A stretch of 9,019 bases of DNA from Candidatus Pollutiaquabacter sp. (lineage in GTDB: Bacteria; Bacteroidota; Bacteroidia; AKYH767-A; 2013-40CM-41-45): contig CAINVI010000368.1 of the NCBI GenBank assembly GCA_903854075.1, forward strand, positions 1 through 9,019. The letters run 5' to 3'. A program made the position numbers and the translations under genes. Of this stretch, positions 1 through 6,756 are shown in pieces (the first letter of the stretch is position 1; each line of letters starts with the position of its first letter). The notes under the pieces were generated by a model. It was given only the letters and a program-made list of their open reading frames with translations, had not been told where the DNA came from and made no database searches.

Positions 1-743
1 CCGCCTCCGCCGCTTCCGAAAGTTCCATCGGTTCCGGCACCTCCACCACTGTACCCTCCGCCACCTCCTCCGCCAGAGTTTCCAAAACCAGGATTTTGTG
101 TACCGCCTTGTCCACCACCACCCCAACCGCCGGCACCGCCGTTATAATTAGGATTATAAATATCGTAGAAGAAGCCTCCAGCATTTCCATTGATATAAGC
201 CTTTCCTCCGATTACATAAACGTTGGAGTTATACATTGAAGATACTCCGTCTCCGAGATACCCGCCCCCCCCGGCTCCGGTTCCAACATCTGTGGTGATT
301 CCACCGCCGTAACCATTTACACCACCGGCACCCGCGGGATTGCCGTTACTATTATTCCCTGAAGTTCCGTTGATGGATAGCACACCGCCTACCCCGTCAT
401 TAGTCAATCCTGCTCCTCCTCCTCCTCCGGCCATGATCAACAACTGAGAACCACGCTTGAGCAATACGCTTGAAGCGCCGCCACCGCCTGCACCGGTCTC
501 GCTAGATCCGTCTGAATACAATAGTCCACGGTCGCCATGAGAACCGGGAGCAGGCACCAATGTATCACCAGCCAACAAGTAAAATACGGCTGTCACGTAA
601 GCGCCTTTACCGCCGTTGCGTTGATCATTGGGTCCACCCTGTGCACCAAACACTTCTATTTCATACCATCCGTTCGAGGGGACTATATACACCTGAAAGC
701 CATAGGGAACAGCAGTAATTAGATTGCCTTTGAACGTAAACAG
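1..743 (-). repeat. Gly-rich domain copy D (truncated by window edge)
   Basis: Residues about 1157-1403. It carries FQVYIVPSNGWYEIEVFGAQ, GGKGAYVTAVFYLLAGDTLV, GAGGGGASSVLLKRGSQLLI, MAGGGGGAG and GGWGGGGQGGT. Its landmarks match copy A more closely than copy C. The frame is still open at position 1, so more modules or a C-terminal domain follow. Confidence 0.83.
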
Positions 744-3700
744 ACCTTCACTGCAATCCGTAATGCCATTGTTGTTCGTGTCCCAGTCCGGTGTCGTGCA
801 ACCACACCCGGCTGATACGGTCTTCTCCGGATTATCCGGACACACATCACAAACATCCCCTACGCCATCTCCGTCAATTTCAGACTGGTTGGGATTGACA
901 GTGGTCAGGCAATTGTCTGTAAGATCGGGAATACTGTCACCGTCAGTATCTAACAAGGGACCGGTAATGATTACCCGCCCGTCACCTTGGTTTAGGTTGC
1001 TGAACTGTGGTAACACGGAATAGTTACCGGTCAGGTAAGAGGCCATGGTTTGATCATTCTCGCCATATCTACCCATTCCACCGCCGTAACCACCTGCTCC
1101 GTCTGTTAACGGGATGCCATAAGCACCCCTTCCTTCTCGACCTCCACCCCAACCGCCAAATCCGGCGGATCCGCATTGCCCAGGGTTGTTTGGATTTGCG
1201 AGTGGTCGGTTATCATTGTACAGGTAATTTCTAAAACCTCCACCACCATAATTAAAAATGCTGTTCTGAAAGTCGAAACACTGCCCAGATTGGCCAACAA
1301 CTGATTGTGTATCGACTGAGGCCGTTCCCCCGCTACCGGCTGCAGCAAAGAGTAGCGGTTCTACAGTCTTATCGTTGTAACTGATGTAAACATTGTCAAT
1401 TTCCAGCAAAGAACTACCAGCATAGCTTTTTACTGCAATTGCGTGTTTCCAGTCAGAAAAGTCTGCTTGAGCCCAACTTAATGCCTTTATTGTATAAGTG
1501 TAGTTGTTCGGAGTGCCGTTTATGTTTAAGGTAAGATTCAAATTACCTATTTCATTGATCGATATTTCCACAAGGCAACTTCCCGGGCCATCTGCAACAT
1601 TATTTATGGTGAATTGACCATATATTAATGAACCGAAATAGAGGTAACATTGTATGTACTGAAGACCAATATTAGGTACGACGCGTTTCCATACGAATCT
1701 CAATTGGGAACCACTGCCAGTATTTGGAGCGATTGCATTTGAACCGAGACCGTCTACATCAGGTGCGTAACTGTAACTAACATCCCCCGACGCCGAACCA
1801 TACTGAATAGTGAATTGGACATTCATATTTCCAGACCGGTCACCGAGAGGTGGAATGATTATTGCACCGGAATCGATAGAGGCAAATTGTATGGCATTGC
1901 CCGTATAAATGGCTGCGCCTGCAAGACTGGCTCCATTTAGCCCTCCGCTGAAGTCATTAGAGTAGGGGATACCCGCATTTGATTCTGTCAATTGCCTGAC
2001 TACTCCCGAAGCACCACCGCCACCACCACCGTTCCAATTGTTGTCGCTGATACATCGTGTACCGTCTCCGCCGCGCTGACCGGGCGATGCAATCAGGGTG
2101 TCTCCCTCGTTGAAATAATGATAGGTCTGCACTACAGCGCCATTGCTACCTGGATTACTCCCGGCAGCACCACCTTTCGCTCCCATGGCCTTGACCAGAT
2201 AAAGTCCGTCGGCGGGGACGACGTATTTCTGGAAACCGAATTCAGGTGCGCTCCAATTGAAAATTCCTTCGAGACAATCCGTCACCCCGTTGGCATTCAT
2301 GTCGCTTTCAGGAGTGGAACAGCCACAGATACCCGGTTGAACTTTATACTTGTTTTGCGGACAACCATCCGACACATCGCCCACACCATCACCGTCGCCA
2401 TCCGCTTGGTCAGGGTTGTACACGACGGGACTATTATCCAACGGATCAATCACACTATCATTATCCTGATCTGCAAATGGTCCGAGTACACTCACCACGC
2501 CATCGCCGGGATTATTACTTGACAATTGCACCAGTCGAGTAGTGATCGTTGAAGGGCTGATATAAGAACCACCGCCACCACCGCCGTCACCCTCATTTTG
2601 ACCGCCGCCACCGCCGCTGTATCCTCCACCGCCAGCACCACCTCCATCATGATCCACGATGAGACCATCACTTGCCGGTCCACCTTCGCCACCGCCGCCC
2701 CAGCCACCATCACCACCTCTTTGTCCCGAATTGCCGCCAAAGTTGCCGCTCAGATAGGCCTGTCCGCCGTAGGAAAGCAGTACATTATTACCGTCATAAT
2801 GTGTGCCTCCATCTGTGAAATAACCTGCACCGCCTGCACCGCCATAAAAACTGGAGTTATTTCCTAATCCACCTCCGGCACCATTCGTGCCTCCCCATGC
2901 AAAATCACCATTGGATGTTGTCAAAGCGGCTGATCCGTTGTTATTGGGTCCTGCACCACCACCGCCGCCTGCCATAATCAGCAGTTGATTTCCGGCAGAC
3001 TGGTTCACTATGGAGGAAGCACCACCGCCACCGCCGCCACTAACATTGTTGCCATCGTTTTGTCCGGCCTGGCCTGCGCCTCCGATGGCCAATTTCAAGA
3101 TGGTTCCTGCTGTGAGAAAAGTGGATGTACGCATCCGGGCACCGTAGCCACCTGAATAGTTGCCGGCAGGACCGCCCTGACCACCGCTAACATCCAGGAT
3201 ATACCACCCGTCGGAAGGAATGCTAAATGTCTGAAATGAATTACCCTGGAAAAAAAAGGAATTGTATGGACCGGAAATCATGACTGATCCGTCTCCTGCA
3301 TTGAATCCACTCTCCTGCTGCAAGCCAGGTGAATTTACCATAGAGGATACATAGGAACCGCCACCGCCGCCACCGCCGCTGCTACCACTCATTTGTCCGC
3401 CGCCGCCGCCACTCCAGCCGCCACCGCCGCCGCCACCGCCGTCGTTTTGTGTAAATCCGGTGCCATCAGCGGGACCGCCTTGACCGCCTCCACCCCAACC
3501 ACCAAAACCACCCACAGCATTGCCGGAACCGTTACCGCTGCCATCCGTGCCACCCGTATTTCCATTTAGGTAAGAATTACCTCCTCGCGACAACAACGTA
3601 ATACCGTCACTGTCGTAATGCGTTCCACCGTTTCCATAATATCCGCCGCCACCGGCACCATCACGGTAATTAGAACCTATTCCACCACCACCACCATTAT

Positions 3701-4211
3701 TACCTCCGGAAACGTAGGCATTGCCGTTATTATCATTTCCACTGGTTCCGTCGTTGACCCCTTGTGCACCAACACCATCGTTTGCGGTGCCGGATCCGCC
3801 ACCACCACCCGCGACGATAAGAGGAGTTTGCTGCGTGCCTTGTAAAAGAACGATAGAGGATGCTCCGCCACCGCCACCACCACTCAGATTGTCAACACCG
3901 GCGCCAAGACCTACACGGCCCATTCCTCCAACACCAATGCGCAACACATCTCCCGCCTGTAATTGAAAATAGCCCCGCATGTAGGCCCCTTTACCGCCGT
4001 TGAAACTTCCGGCGGGTCCGCCCTGTGCACCTTTCACTTCTAACAAATACATTCCGGTAGCCGGCACCGTATAGGTTTGGAAGGAAGGTCCATTAAAAGA
4101 AAAAGGTTGTTGCACGTACACCTGTCCGGTACCTCCGGAGGACTGAGCAATGGACGCATTAGTCAAAAGGAACAGCGTGACGGCGAAGAGAAGAAACGGT
4201 ATTTTTATCAT
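1..4211 (-). CDS. Giant secreted glycine-rich multidomain protein (partial, C-terminus outside window)
   Basis: An uninterrupted minus-strand frame of 1403 codons runs from the ATG at 4209-4211 off the left edge. This is the only sensible start: an in-frame TGA lies at 4230-4232 and no other ATG intervenes. Residues 1-22 form a signal peptide (MIKIPFLLFAVTLFLLTNAS, then IA before Q), so the product is exported. The order is Gly-rich copy A (about 32-314), copy B (315-578), TSP3 linker 1 (579-648), copy C with an inserted lectin-like domain (649-1084), TSP3 linker 2 (1088-1156) and copy D (1157 to edge). Recurrent motifs are GAQGGP, GGKGAY, GGGGGGASS and LLIMAGGGGG, which match the Gly_rich family known from bacterial surface proteins and from ALK/LTK ectodomains. 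A role as adhesin, matrix or cell-surface structural protein is inferred; no catalytic motif was seen. It is transcribed divergently from the regulator at 4614. A type IX sorting domain would be expected beyond position 1 but is not visible. Confidence 0.9.
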   Translation of the reverse strand, partial: MIKIPFLLFAVTLFLLTNASIAQSSGGTGQVYVQQPFSFNGPSFQTYTVPATGMYLLEVKGAQGGPAGSFNGGKGAYMRGYFQLQAGDVLRIGVGGMGRVGLGAGVDNLSGGGGGGASSIVLLQGTQQTPLIVAGGGGGSGTANDGVGAQGVNDGTSGNDNNGNAYVSGGNNGGGGGIGSNYRDGAGGGGYYGNGGTHYDSDGITLLSRGGNSYLNGNTGGTDGSGNGSGNAVGGFGGWGGGGQGGPADGTGFTQNDGGGGGGGGWSGGGGGQMSGSSGGGGGGGSYVSSMVNSPGLQQESGFNAGDGSVMISGPYNSFFFQGNSFQTFSIPSDGWYILDVSGGQGGPAGNYSGGYGARMRTSTFLTAGTILKLAIGGAGQAGQNDGNNVSGGGGGGASSIVNQSAGNQLLIMAGGGGGAGPNNNGSAALTTSNGDFAWGGTNGAGGGLGNNSSFYGGAGGAGYFTDGGTHYDGNNVLLSYGGQAYLSGNFGGNSGQRGGDGGWGGGGEGGPASDGLIVDHDGGGAGGGGYSGGGGGQNEGDGGGGGGSYISPSTITTRLVQLSSNNPGDGVVSVLGPFADQDNDSVIDPLDNSPVVYNPDQADGDGDGVGDVSDGCPQNKYKVQPGICGCSTPESDMNANGVTDCLEGIFNWSAPEFGFQKYVVPADGLYLVKAMGAKGGAAGSNPGSNGAVVQTYHYFNEGDTLIASPGQRGGDGTRCISDNNWNGGGGGGASGVVRQLTESNAGIPYSNDFSGGLNGASLAGAAIYTGNAIQFASIDSGAIIIPPLGDRSGNMNVQFTIQYGSASGDVSYSYAPDVDGLGSNAIAPNTGSGSQLRFVWKRVVPNIGLQYIQCYLYFGSLIYGQFTINNVADGPGSCLVEISINEIGNLNLTLNINGTPNNYTYTIKALSWAQADFSDWKHAIAVKSYAGSSLLEIDNVYISYNDKTVEPLLFAAAGSGGTASVDTQSVVGQSGQCFDFQNSIFNYGGGGFRNYLYNDNRPLANPNNPGQCGSAGFGGWGGGREGRGAYGIPLTDGAGGYGGGMGRYGENDQTMASYLTGNYSVLPQFSNLNQGDGRVIITGPLLDTDGDSIPDLTDNCLTTVNPNQSEIDGDGVGDVCDVCPDNPEKTVSAGCGCTTPDWDTNNNGITDCSEGLFTFKGNLITAVPYGFQVYIVPSNGWYEIEVFGAQGGPNDQRNGGKGAYVTAVFYLLAGDTLVPAPGSHGDRGLLYSDGSSETGAGGGGASSVLLKRGSQLLIMAGGGGGAGLTNDGVGGVLSINGTSGNNSNGNPAGAGGVNGYGGGITTDVGTGAGGGGYLGDGVSSMYNSNVYVIGGKAYINGNAGGFFYDIYNPNYNGGAGGWGGGGQGGTQNPGFGNSGGGGGGGYSGGGAGTDGTFGSGGG
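744..950 (-). repeat. TSP3-type calcium-binding linker 2
   Basis: Residues about 1088-1156. A canonical TSP3 pair is visible: DTDGDSIPDLTDNC, then NPNQSEIDGDGVGDVCDVC. A CGCTTPDWDTNNNGITDC tail follows. It aligns residue for residue in layout with linker 1 but has the full Cys set. It connects copies C and D and probably binds several calcium ions, as is known for this repeat family. Confidence 0.88.
960..2267 (-). repeat. Gly-rich domain copy C, split by an inserted domain
   Basis: Residues about 649-1084. The first half keeps the module landmarks (FQKYVVPADGLYLVKAMGAK, then GGGGGGASGVV). The second half resumes at EPLLFAAAGSGG and runs to GGWGGGREGRG, YGGGMGRYG and the closing GDGRVIITGP. 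Between GASGVV and PLLF, where the other copies have about ten residues, this copy has roughly 200 residues of ordinary, non-Gly-rich sequence. The Gly content after the insert is also lower than in copies A, B and D. It is the most diverged copy. Confidence 0.8.
1366..1983 (-). other. Lectin-like (L-type/LamG-like) beta domain nested in Gly-rich copy C
   Basis: Residues about 744-948. It opens with GIPYSNDFSGGLNGASLAG and continues with IIIPPLGDRSG, a VQFTIQYGSASGDVSYSYAP strand pair, DVDGLGSNAIAP, a QLRFVWKRV strand and paired beta strands around LNLTLNINGTPNNYTYTI. It ends with LLEIDNVYISYND. The NDFSGGL opening, the alternation of strands and the DGLG element resemble concanavalin A-like lectin/glucanase and LamG domains. 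This suggests carbohydrate or protein binding. Assignment is by pattern only, and sugar-binding residues cannot be confirmed. Confidence 0.55.
2268..2477 (-). repeat. TSP3-type calcium-binding linker 1
   Basis: Residues about 579-648 carry Asp-rich TSP3-like repeats (DQDNDSVIDPLDNS, then NPDQADGDGDGVGDVSDGC). They are followed by a Cys-containing segment GICGCSTPESD and by NANGVTDC. TSP3 repeats bind calcium through the Asp side chains and form stiff linkers in secreted proteins. Here the segment sits exactly between Gly-rich copies B and C. The first repeat has Ser-Pro where linker 2 has Cys (DNSP against DNCL), so one expected Cys is missing. Confidence 0.8.
2478..3268 (-). repeat. Gly-rich domain copy B
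   Basis: Second module, residues about 315-578. It repeats the landmarks of copy A: FQTFSIPSDGWYILDVSGGQ, GARMRTSTFLTAGTILKLAI, GGGGGGASSIV, QLLIMAGGGGGAG, GGWGGGGEGGP and the closing GDGVVSVLGP. A run of eight A on the plus strand (3250-3257) encodes part of a Phe-Phe-Phe stretch at the module start. The module leads straight into TSP3 linker 1 without a spacer. Confidence 0.83.
3269..4118 (-). repeat. Gly-rich domain copy A
   Basis: This is the first and most canonical module, at residues about 32-314. It opens with a beta-rich entry (FQTYTVPATGMYLLEVKGAQ), continues with GGKGAYMRGYFQLQAGDVLR, then GGGGGGASSIV, a ten-residue loop and PLIVAGGGGGSG. It closes with long GGGGGG runs and the terminal signature GDGSVMISGP. 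These elements recur in the same order in the other copies, so the module boundaries are well set. The fold is probably a Gly-rich beta/polyglycine-helix type like the ALK/LTK region; that last point is inference by motif resemblance. Confidence 0.85.
4146..4211 (-). other. Signal peptide of the giant Gly-rich protein
   Basis: Residues 1-22 have a Lys at position 3, a long hydrophobic core (PFLLFAVTLFLL) and a small-residue cleavage pattern S-I-A before Gln23. The mature protein would start QSSGGTGQVYV. There is no lipobox Cys, so signal peptidase I cleavage rather than lipoprotein processing is expected. Confidence 0.85.
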
Positions 4212-4408
4212 GGGAATGTTGGGTGTGGTTCAGTTGATAGTAGGCGGGACAATGAGGTCAAACCGAAGGTTAAACTTCATTGGTCAGCAGTAAGGATTTA
4301 TAATAAATTGAATATCATTTTATTAAGCTATAGTACATTTAAACCGCAAATCGATGGTACCGAACTATCGATTCACTGCTGATTGCTTCCCGTCCTTACA
4401 AATAATCG

Positions 4409-4422
4409 ATTTAAGCTTAAAT
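4409..4422. promoter_or_regulatory. 14-base perfect palindrome (possible operator)
   Basis: ATTTAAGCTTAAAT equals its own reverse complement. It sits near the middle of the divergent intergenic region and overlaps the end of the third ATCGAT hexamer (4405-4410). Size and position fit a dimer-binding operator. AT-rich palindromes also arise by chance, and no family-specific match is claimed. Confidence 0.35.
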
Positions 4423-4460
4423 TTAGACGTTTTTGTAGGTGTATTATTTCTTTTTTCTAG

Positions 4461-4508
4461 AATTGGGAATACAACAAAAATGAATTAGAATTTCAACAAA
4501 TCCCAATT
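4461..4508. repeat. Inverted repeat AATTGGGA / TCCCAATT
   Basis: Perfect 8-base arms at 4461-4468 and 4501-4508 enclose 32 AT-rich bases, upstream of the regulator's -7 box. The spacing is long for a simple hairpin but could place two operator half-sites. A related TTCCCAATT arm occurs before the 6886 gene. Confidence 0.4.
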
Positions 4509-4575
4509 ACAAAAGTATTACAAGCTAAAAAGCTCGAATAATTGAATAATAAATACAATTACACAGGCCTTGTAT

Positions 4576-4583
4576 TAACTTTG
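4576..4583 (+). promoter_or_regulatory. Bacteroidota-type -7 promoter box
   Basis: TAACTTTG matches the Bacteroidota consensus TAnnTTTG at all fixed positions and lies 30 bases before the regulator's ATG at 4614. A short leader of about 20 to 25 bases is implied. No TTG was found at the expected -33 spacing, so the promoter may be weak or need an activator. Confidence 0.6.
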
Positions 4584-4613
4584 TAATATAAATTTGGCTA
4601 TCAGCTACTAATT

Positions 4614-6488
4614 ATGAAATACAGAATCCTGCTTTGTGTAGTAATTATATGGCTGTTGACTCTCAATTCGACAGTTTCTGGTCAGTCGCCCGTGCATGAA
4701 ATAGCTCAAAAACTGCAGGAAATCGATTCGACGATGTACCGGAATCCGGCGGGCGCCAAGGCAGCTTTACTTCATTTAGCAAAGTTGTATCCGGCTGCTC
4801 CCGACTCCAGCAAAGGGTTGATTTACCTGAAACTGGCCACTGCCCTTGGTATGACCAATAACCTGGATTCGGGGATTTGGGCTACCCGGGAAGCTATTCG
4901 AATGTTCGAAAAGAAAAGCTTAGAAAAGACGTGTTCCTTCAGAATGCTGGCCATCTTGTACCGGCTGAAAGGGGACTACGTCAACGCAGAGTCAGCTATT
5001 ACTGCATCGCTCCAAATCAACGATAGTCTTGTCCACGATGCCTATCAAAAAGTGATTACTCTGCAAGAGTATGGCAACCTTTGCGTCGACATACGTCAAT
5101 TTCAAAAAGGTACCGGTATGTACCTAAAAGCACTTGATATCGCCTCAACATCCGAATATAAAGACCCGGTAGGAATTTCAACTGCCGTAAAGCTTCGGAT
5201 TAATTTAGCCGAAGCGTATAACGCTAACAAAAACTACTCGTTTGCCATCCGTGAACTTATTCCTTCCCTGCGACTTTTAGATTCTCTGAAGGACGAGGAG
5301 GGATACCTGCGTTCCGGGATTTCACTCGCGAATTCCTACTTGGAATCAGGCGACTTAAAGAGCTGCGACAGCCTGCTGATTGCGTTGAATGTATTGGCAA
5401 AAAAAATAGGCAATGATGAGCTCAAGGCTTATGTTCTTCATTTGAAAGCATCGGCACTAGCAGCACGAAAAGAATTCAGGGCTTCCCTACCTTTTCATCG
5501 CGAAGCTTTTGAAATACTGGAAAAGAACCGGTCAGCATTTTTGATCGAATGCATGAATGCCTATCTGGAAGCCATGAATACCACGAGCGATCATGCTGAA
5601 GCCCTTAGAGTCATCCACAATCCTATAGTTGTCGATGCTTTTGAAAACGAGGAACCGTACGAACAATTGAATTTTAAAATGAATGCGATCCGTTTCCTGC
5701 GAACGGAACTTACACGCGAGGCATTAGAAGAGTATTACACCGACATCATCCGGCTGCAAAAAAAAGTGAGCGAACAAGAACAAAAAAACTCAGCCACCGA
5801 ATTACAAGCCAAGTACCAATTTGACAAACAGCAAGAGTCCGAACAATTGCTAATCCGCGAGAACAGCCTCTTGAAAGAGAAAGCCGAGTTCAAACGCCTT
5901 CAGCTCTTCTTGTTTATCGCCATCGCTATGTTGGTCATAATCATTCTGTCCATGAATCTCCGTCGTGTCCGTCAGCGCGCCTTACTTCAATCGAATGAAC
6001 TTAAAGCCCAGCAACAAGAGATCCGTTTTCAAAAAGACCGCTCAGAATGGATGGAGCGCGAGAAATCATTCCGTGACCAGCTTGTCAACCAGCAAAAGAT
6101 AGTTTTGACCCAAGCCATTGCCGATAAAGACGAAATGAGCCGTAAGCTCAAGGAGTTGGTGACGGAGAACAAAGAACAGCGACGCATCGAACTTTTGGAT
6201 CAATTGGAGAAAAGCAAAGACAAAAAACTCAACATCGAAGTGTTGCTTTCACAGTTCAACGCTGTGTACCCCACCTTCGCCAGTCAGCTGTTGAAGAAGT
6301 TTCCGAAACTCAGCCAGGCCGATGTGCAGTTCTGCACGCTGGTTCGGATGAACCTGACCACCAAAGAGATTTCCATCCTGCTAAACATCGAACCACGTAG
6401 CATCTATATCAAGAAATACCGGACCATGGAAAAAATGGGACTCGGCGATAACGATGATTTCGAGAAAGTAGTATTTGAGATTGGGTGA
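4614..6488 (+). CDS. Membrane-tethered TPR sensor/regulator with C-terminal LuxR-like HTH
   Basis: A 624-residue protein. Residues 1-23 are a signal peptide (MKYRILLCVVIIWLLTLNST, then VSG before Gln). Residues about 40-345 form degenerate TPR helix pairs, for example AILYRLKGDYVNAESAITAS and YGNLCVDIRQFQKGTGMYLK. A helical coiled coil (about 365-428) precedes one membrane helix (about 431-452, LFLFIAIAMLVIIILSM, followed by Arg-rich NLRRVRQR as a cytoplasmic stop). A charged coiled coil (about 458-550) leads to a helix-turn-helix at about 566-610 (LSQADVQFCTLVRMNLTTKE, then ISILLNIEPRSIYIKKYR). Periplasmic TPRs joined through one helix to a cytoplasmic HTH is a common Bacteroidota layout; signal transmission to DNA is the usual inference. 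The target is unknown, but the divergent Gly-rich gene is the obvious candidate. No kinase or receiver domain is present. The leader has no clear Shine-Dalgarno sequence, which is normal for the phylum. Confidence 0.88.
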   Translation: MKYRILLCVVIIWLLTLNSTVSGQSPVHEIAQKLQEIDSTMYRNPAGAKAALLHLAKLYPAAPDSSKGLIYLKLATALGMTNNLDSGIWATREAIRMFEKKSLEKTCSFRMLAILYRLKGDYVNAESAITASLQINDSLVHDAYQKVITLQEYGNLCVDIRQFQKGTGMYLKALDIASTSEYKDPVGISTAVKLRINLAEAYNANKNYSFAIRELIPSLRLLDSLKDEEGYLRSGISLANSYLESGDLKSCDSLLIALNVLAKKIGNDELKAYVLHLKASALAARKEFRASLPFHREAFEILEKNRSAFLIECMNAYLEAMNTTSDHAEALRVIHNPIVVDAFENEEPYEQLNFKMNAIRFLRTELTREALEEYYTDIIRLQKKVSEQEQKNSATELQAKYQFDKQQESEQLLIRENSLLKEKAEFKRLQLFLFIAIAMLVIIILSMNLRRVRQRALLQSNELKAQQQEIRFQKDRSEWMEREKSFRDQLVNQQKIVLTQAIADKDEMSRKLKELVTENKEQRRIELLDQLEKSKDKKLNIEVLLSQFNAVYPTFASQLLKKFPKLSQADVQFCTLVRMNLTTKEISILLNIEPRSIYIKKYRTMEKMGLGDNDDFEKVVFEIG

Positions 6489-6501
6489 AGCGGCGGTCAA
6501 G

Positions 6502-6655
6502 AGTCGGCAGTCAGCAGTCGGCAGTCAGCAGTCAGCAGTCGGCAGTCGGCAGTCAGCAGTCGGCAGTCGGCAGTCAGCAGTCATGAGTCGGGAGTCAGCA
6601 GTCATGAGTCAGTTGCAACTAATGACTAACGACTCACGACTCACGACTCATGACC
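6502..6655. repeat. Phased AGTC-NNN heptanucleotide array with orientation flip
   Basis: AGTC recurs at exactly 7-base steps from 6502 to 6607, giving 16 units, mostly AGTCAGC or AGTCGGC and then AGTCATG/AGTCGGG. After the palindrome AGTTGCAACT (6611-6620) the motif continues as its complement GACT at 6624, 6631, 6638 and 6645, again at 7-base steps. The array starts 14 bases after the regulator's stop codon. Heptamer arrays of this kind (STRR) are documented in cyanobacteria; this one is of unknown function. Confidence 0.93.
6580..6654 (+). terminator. Long imperfect hairpin at the array flip (possible terminator or RNA structure)
   Basis: Arms 6580-6610 and 6624-6654 are both 31 bases and pair at about 25 of 31 positions around a 13-base loop. 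The basal ten pairs are perfect (GTCATGAGTC with GACTCATGAC). No U-tract follows (the next bases are CAAGTTCCCG), so an intrinsic terminator of the standard kind is not supported. Transcript-end stabilisation or a cruciform is equally possible. Confidence 0.4.
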
Positions 6656-6756
6656 AAGTTCCCGTTCACCATCTCCTTCCCGCTCGTTGGTTCATATCTT
6701 AATTTATTGACTACTAGCATTAAGGAACGTGCAGCACTTTTGTAGTAGCAGGAGGG

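Larger units (their letters stand above)
4212..4613. promoter_or_regulatory. Divergent intergenic control region
   Basis: This 402-base AT-rich stretch separates the giant Gly-rich gene (minus) from the regulator (plus). The open frame at 4077-4382 is not convincing as a gene, since it overlaps the Gly-rich gene and has no family signature. The region holds a -7 promoter box for the regulator, a 14-base palindrome, three ATCGAT hexamers (4350, 4367, 4405) and a pair of inverted AATTGGGA/TCCCAATT arms. For the minus-strand gene only imperfect -7 matches were seen (for example TCGGTTTG, complement of 4259-4266), so its promoter is not assigned. Confidence 0.6.

Noticed and set aside
1992..2740. 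Open frames on both strands (1992-2522 plus, 2492-2740 minus, 2598-2867 plus) within the giant gene
   Set aside because: They are antisense or out-of-frame readings of the GGN-rich giant gene; their peptides are Thr/Ala/Val-biased with no domain signature.
3356..3450. CCGCCA-type tandem repeats as a CRISPR or non-coding satellite
   Set aside because: They are glycine codon runs in a long continuous reading frame, without the repeat-spacer regularity of a CRISPR array.
4077..4382. 101-residue plus-strand open frame across the start of the giant gene
   Set aside because: Its first part is antisense to the giant gene's signal peptide and its end is AT-rich intergenic DNA; no family signature or coding bias was seen.
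6580..6654. Standard rho-independent terminator after the regulator
   Set aside because: The hairpin is long and imperfect and no U-tract follows, so only a tentative structural call is kept.
6475..6702. 75-residue open frame with SRQSAVG peptide repeats
   Set aside because: The peptide repeat follows from a 7-base DNA repeat read in triplets (21-base period). It overlaps the regulator's end and crosses the orientation flip, so it is a repeat artefact.
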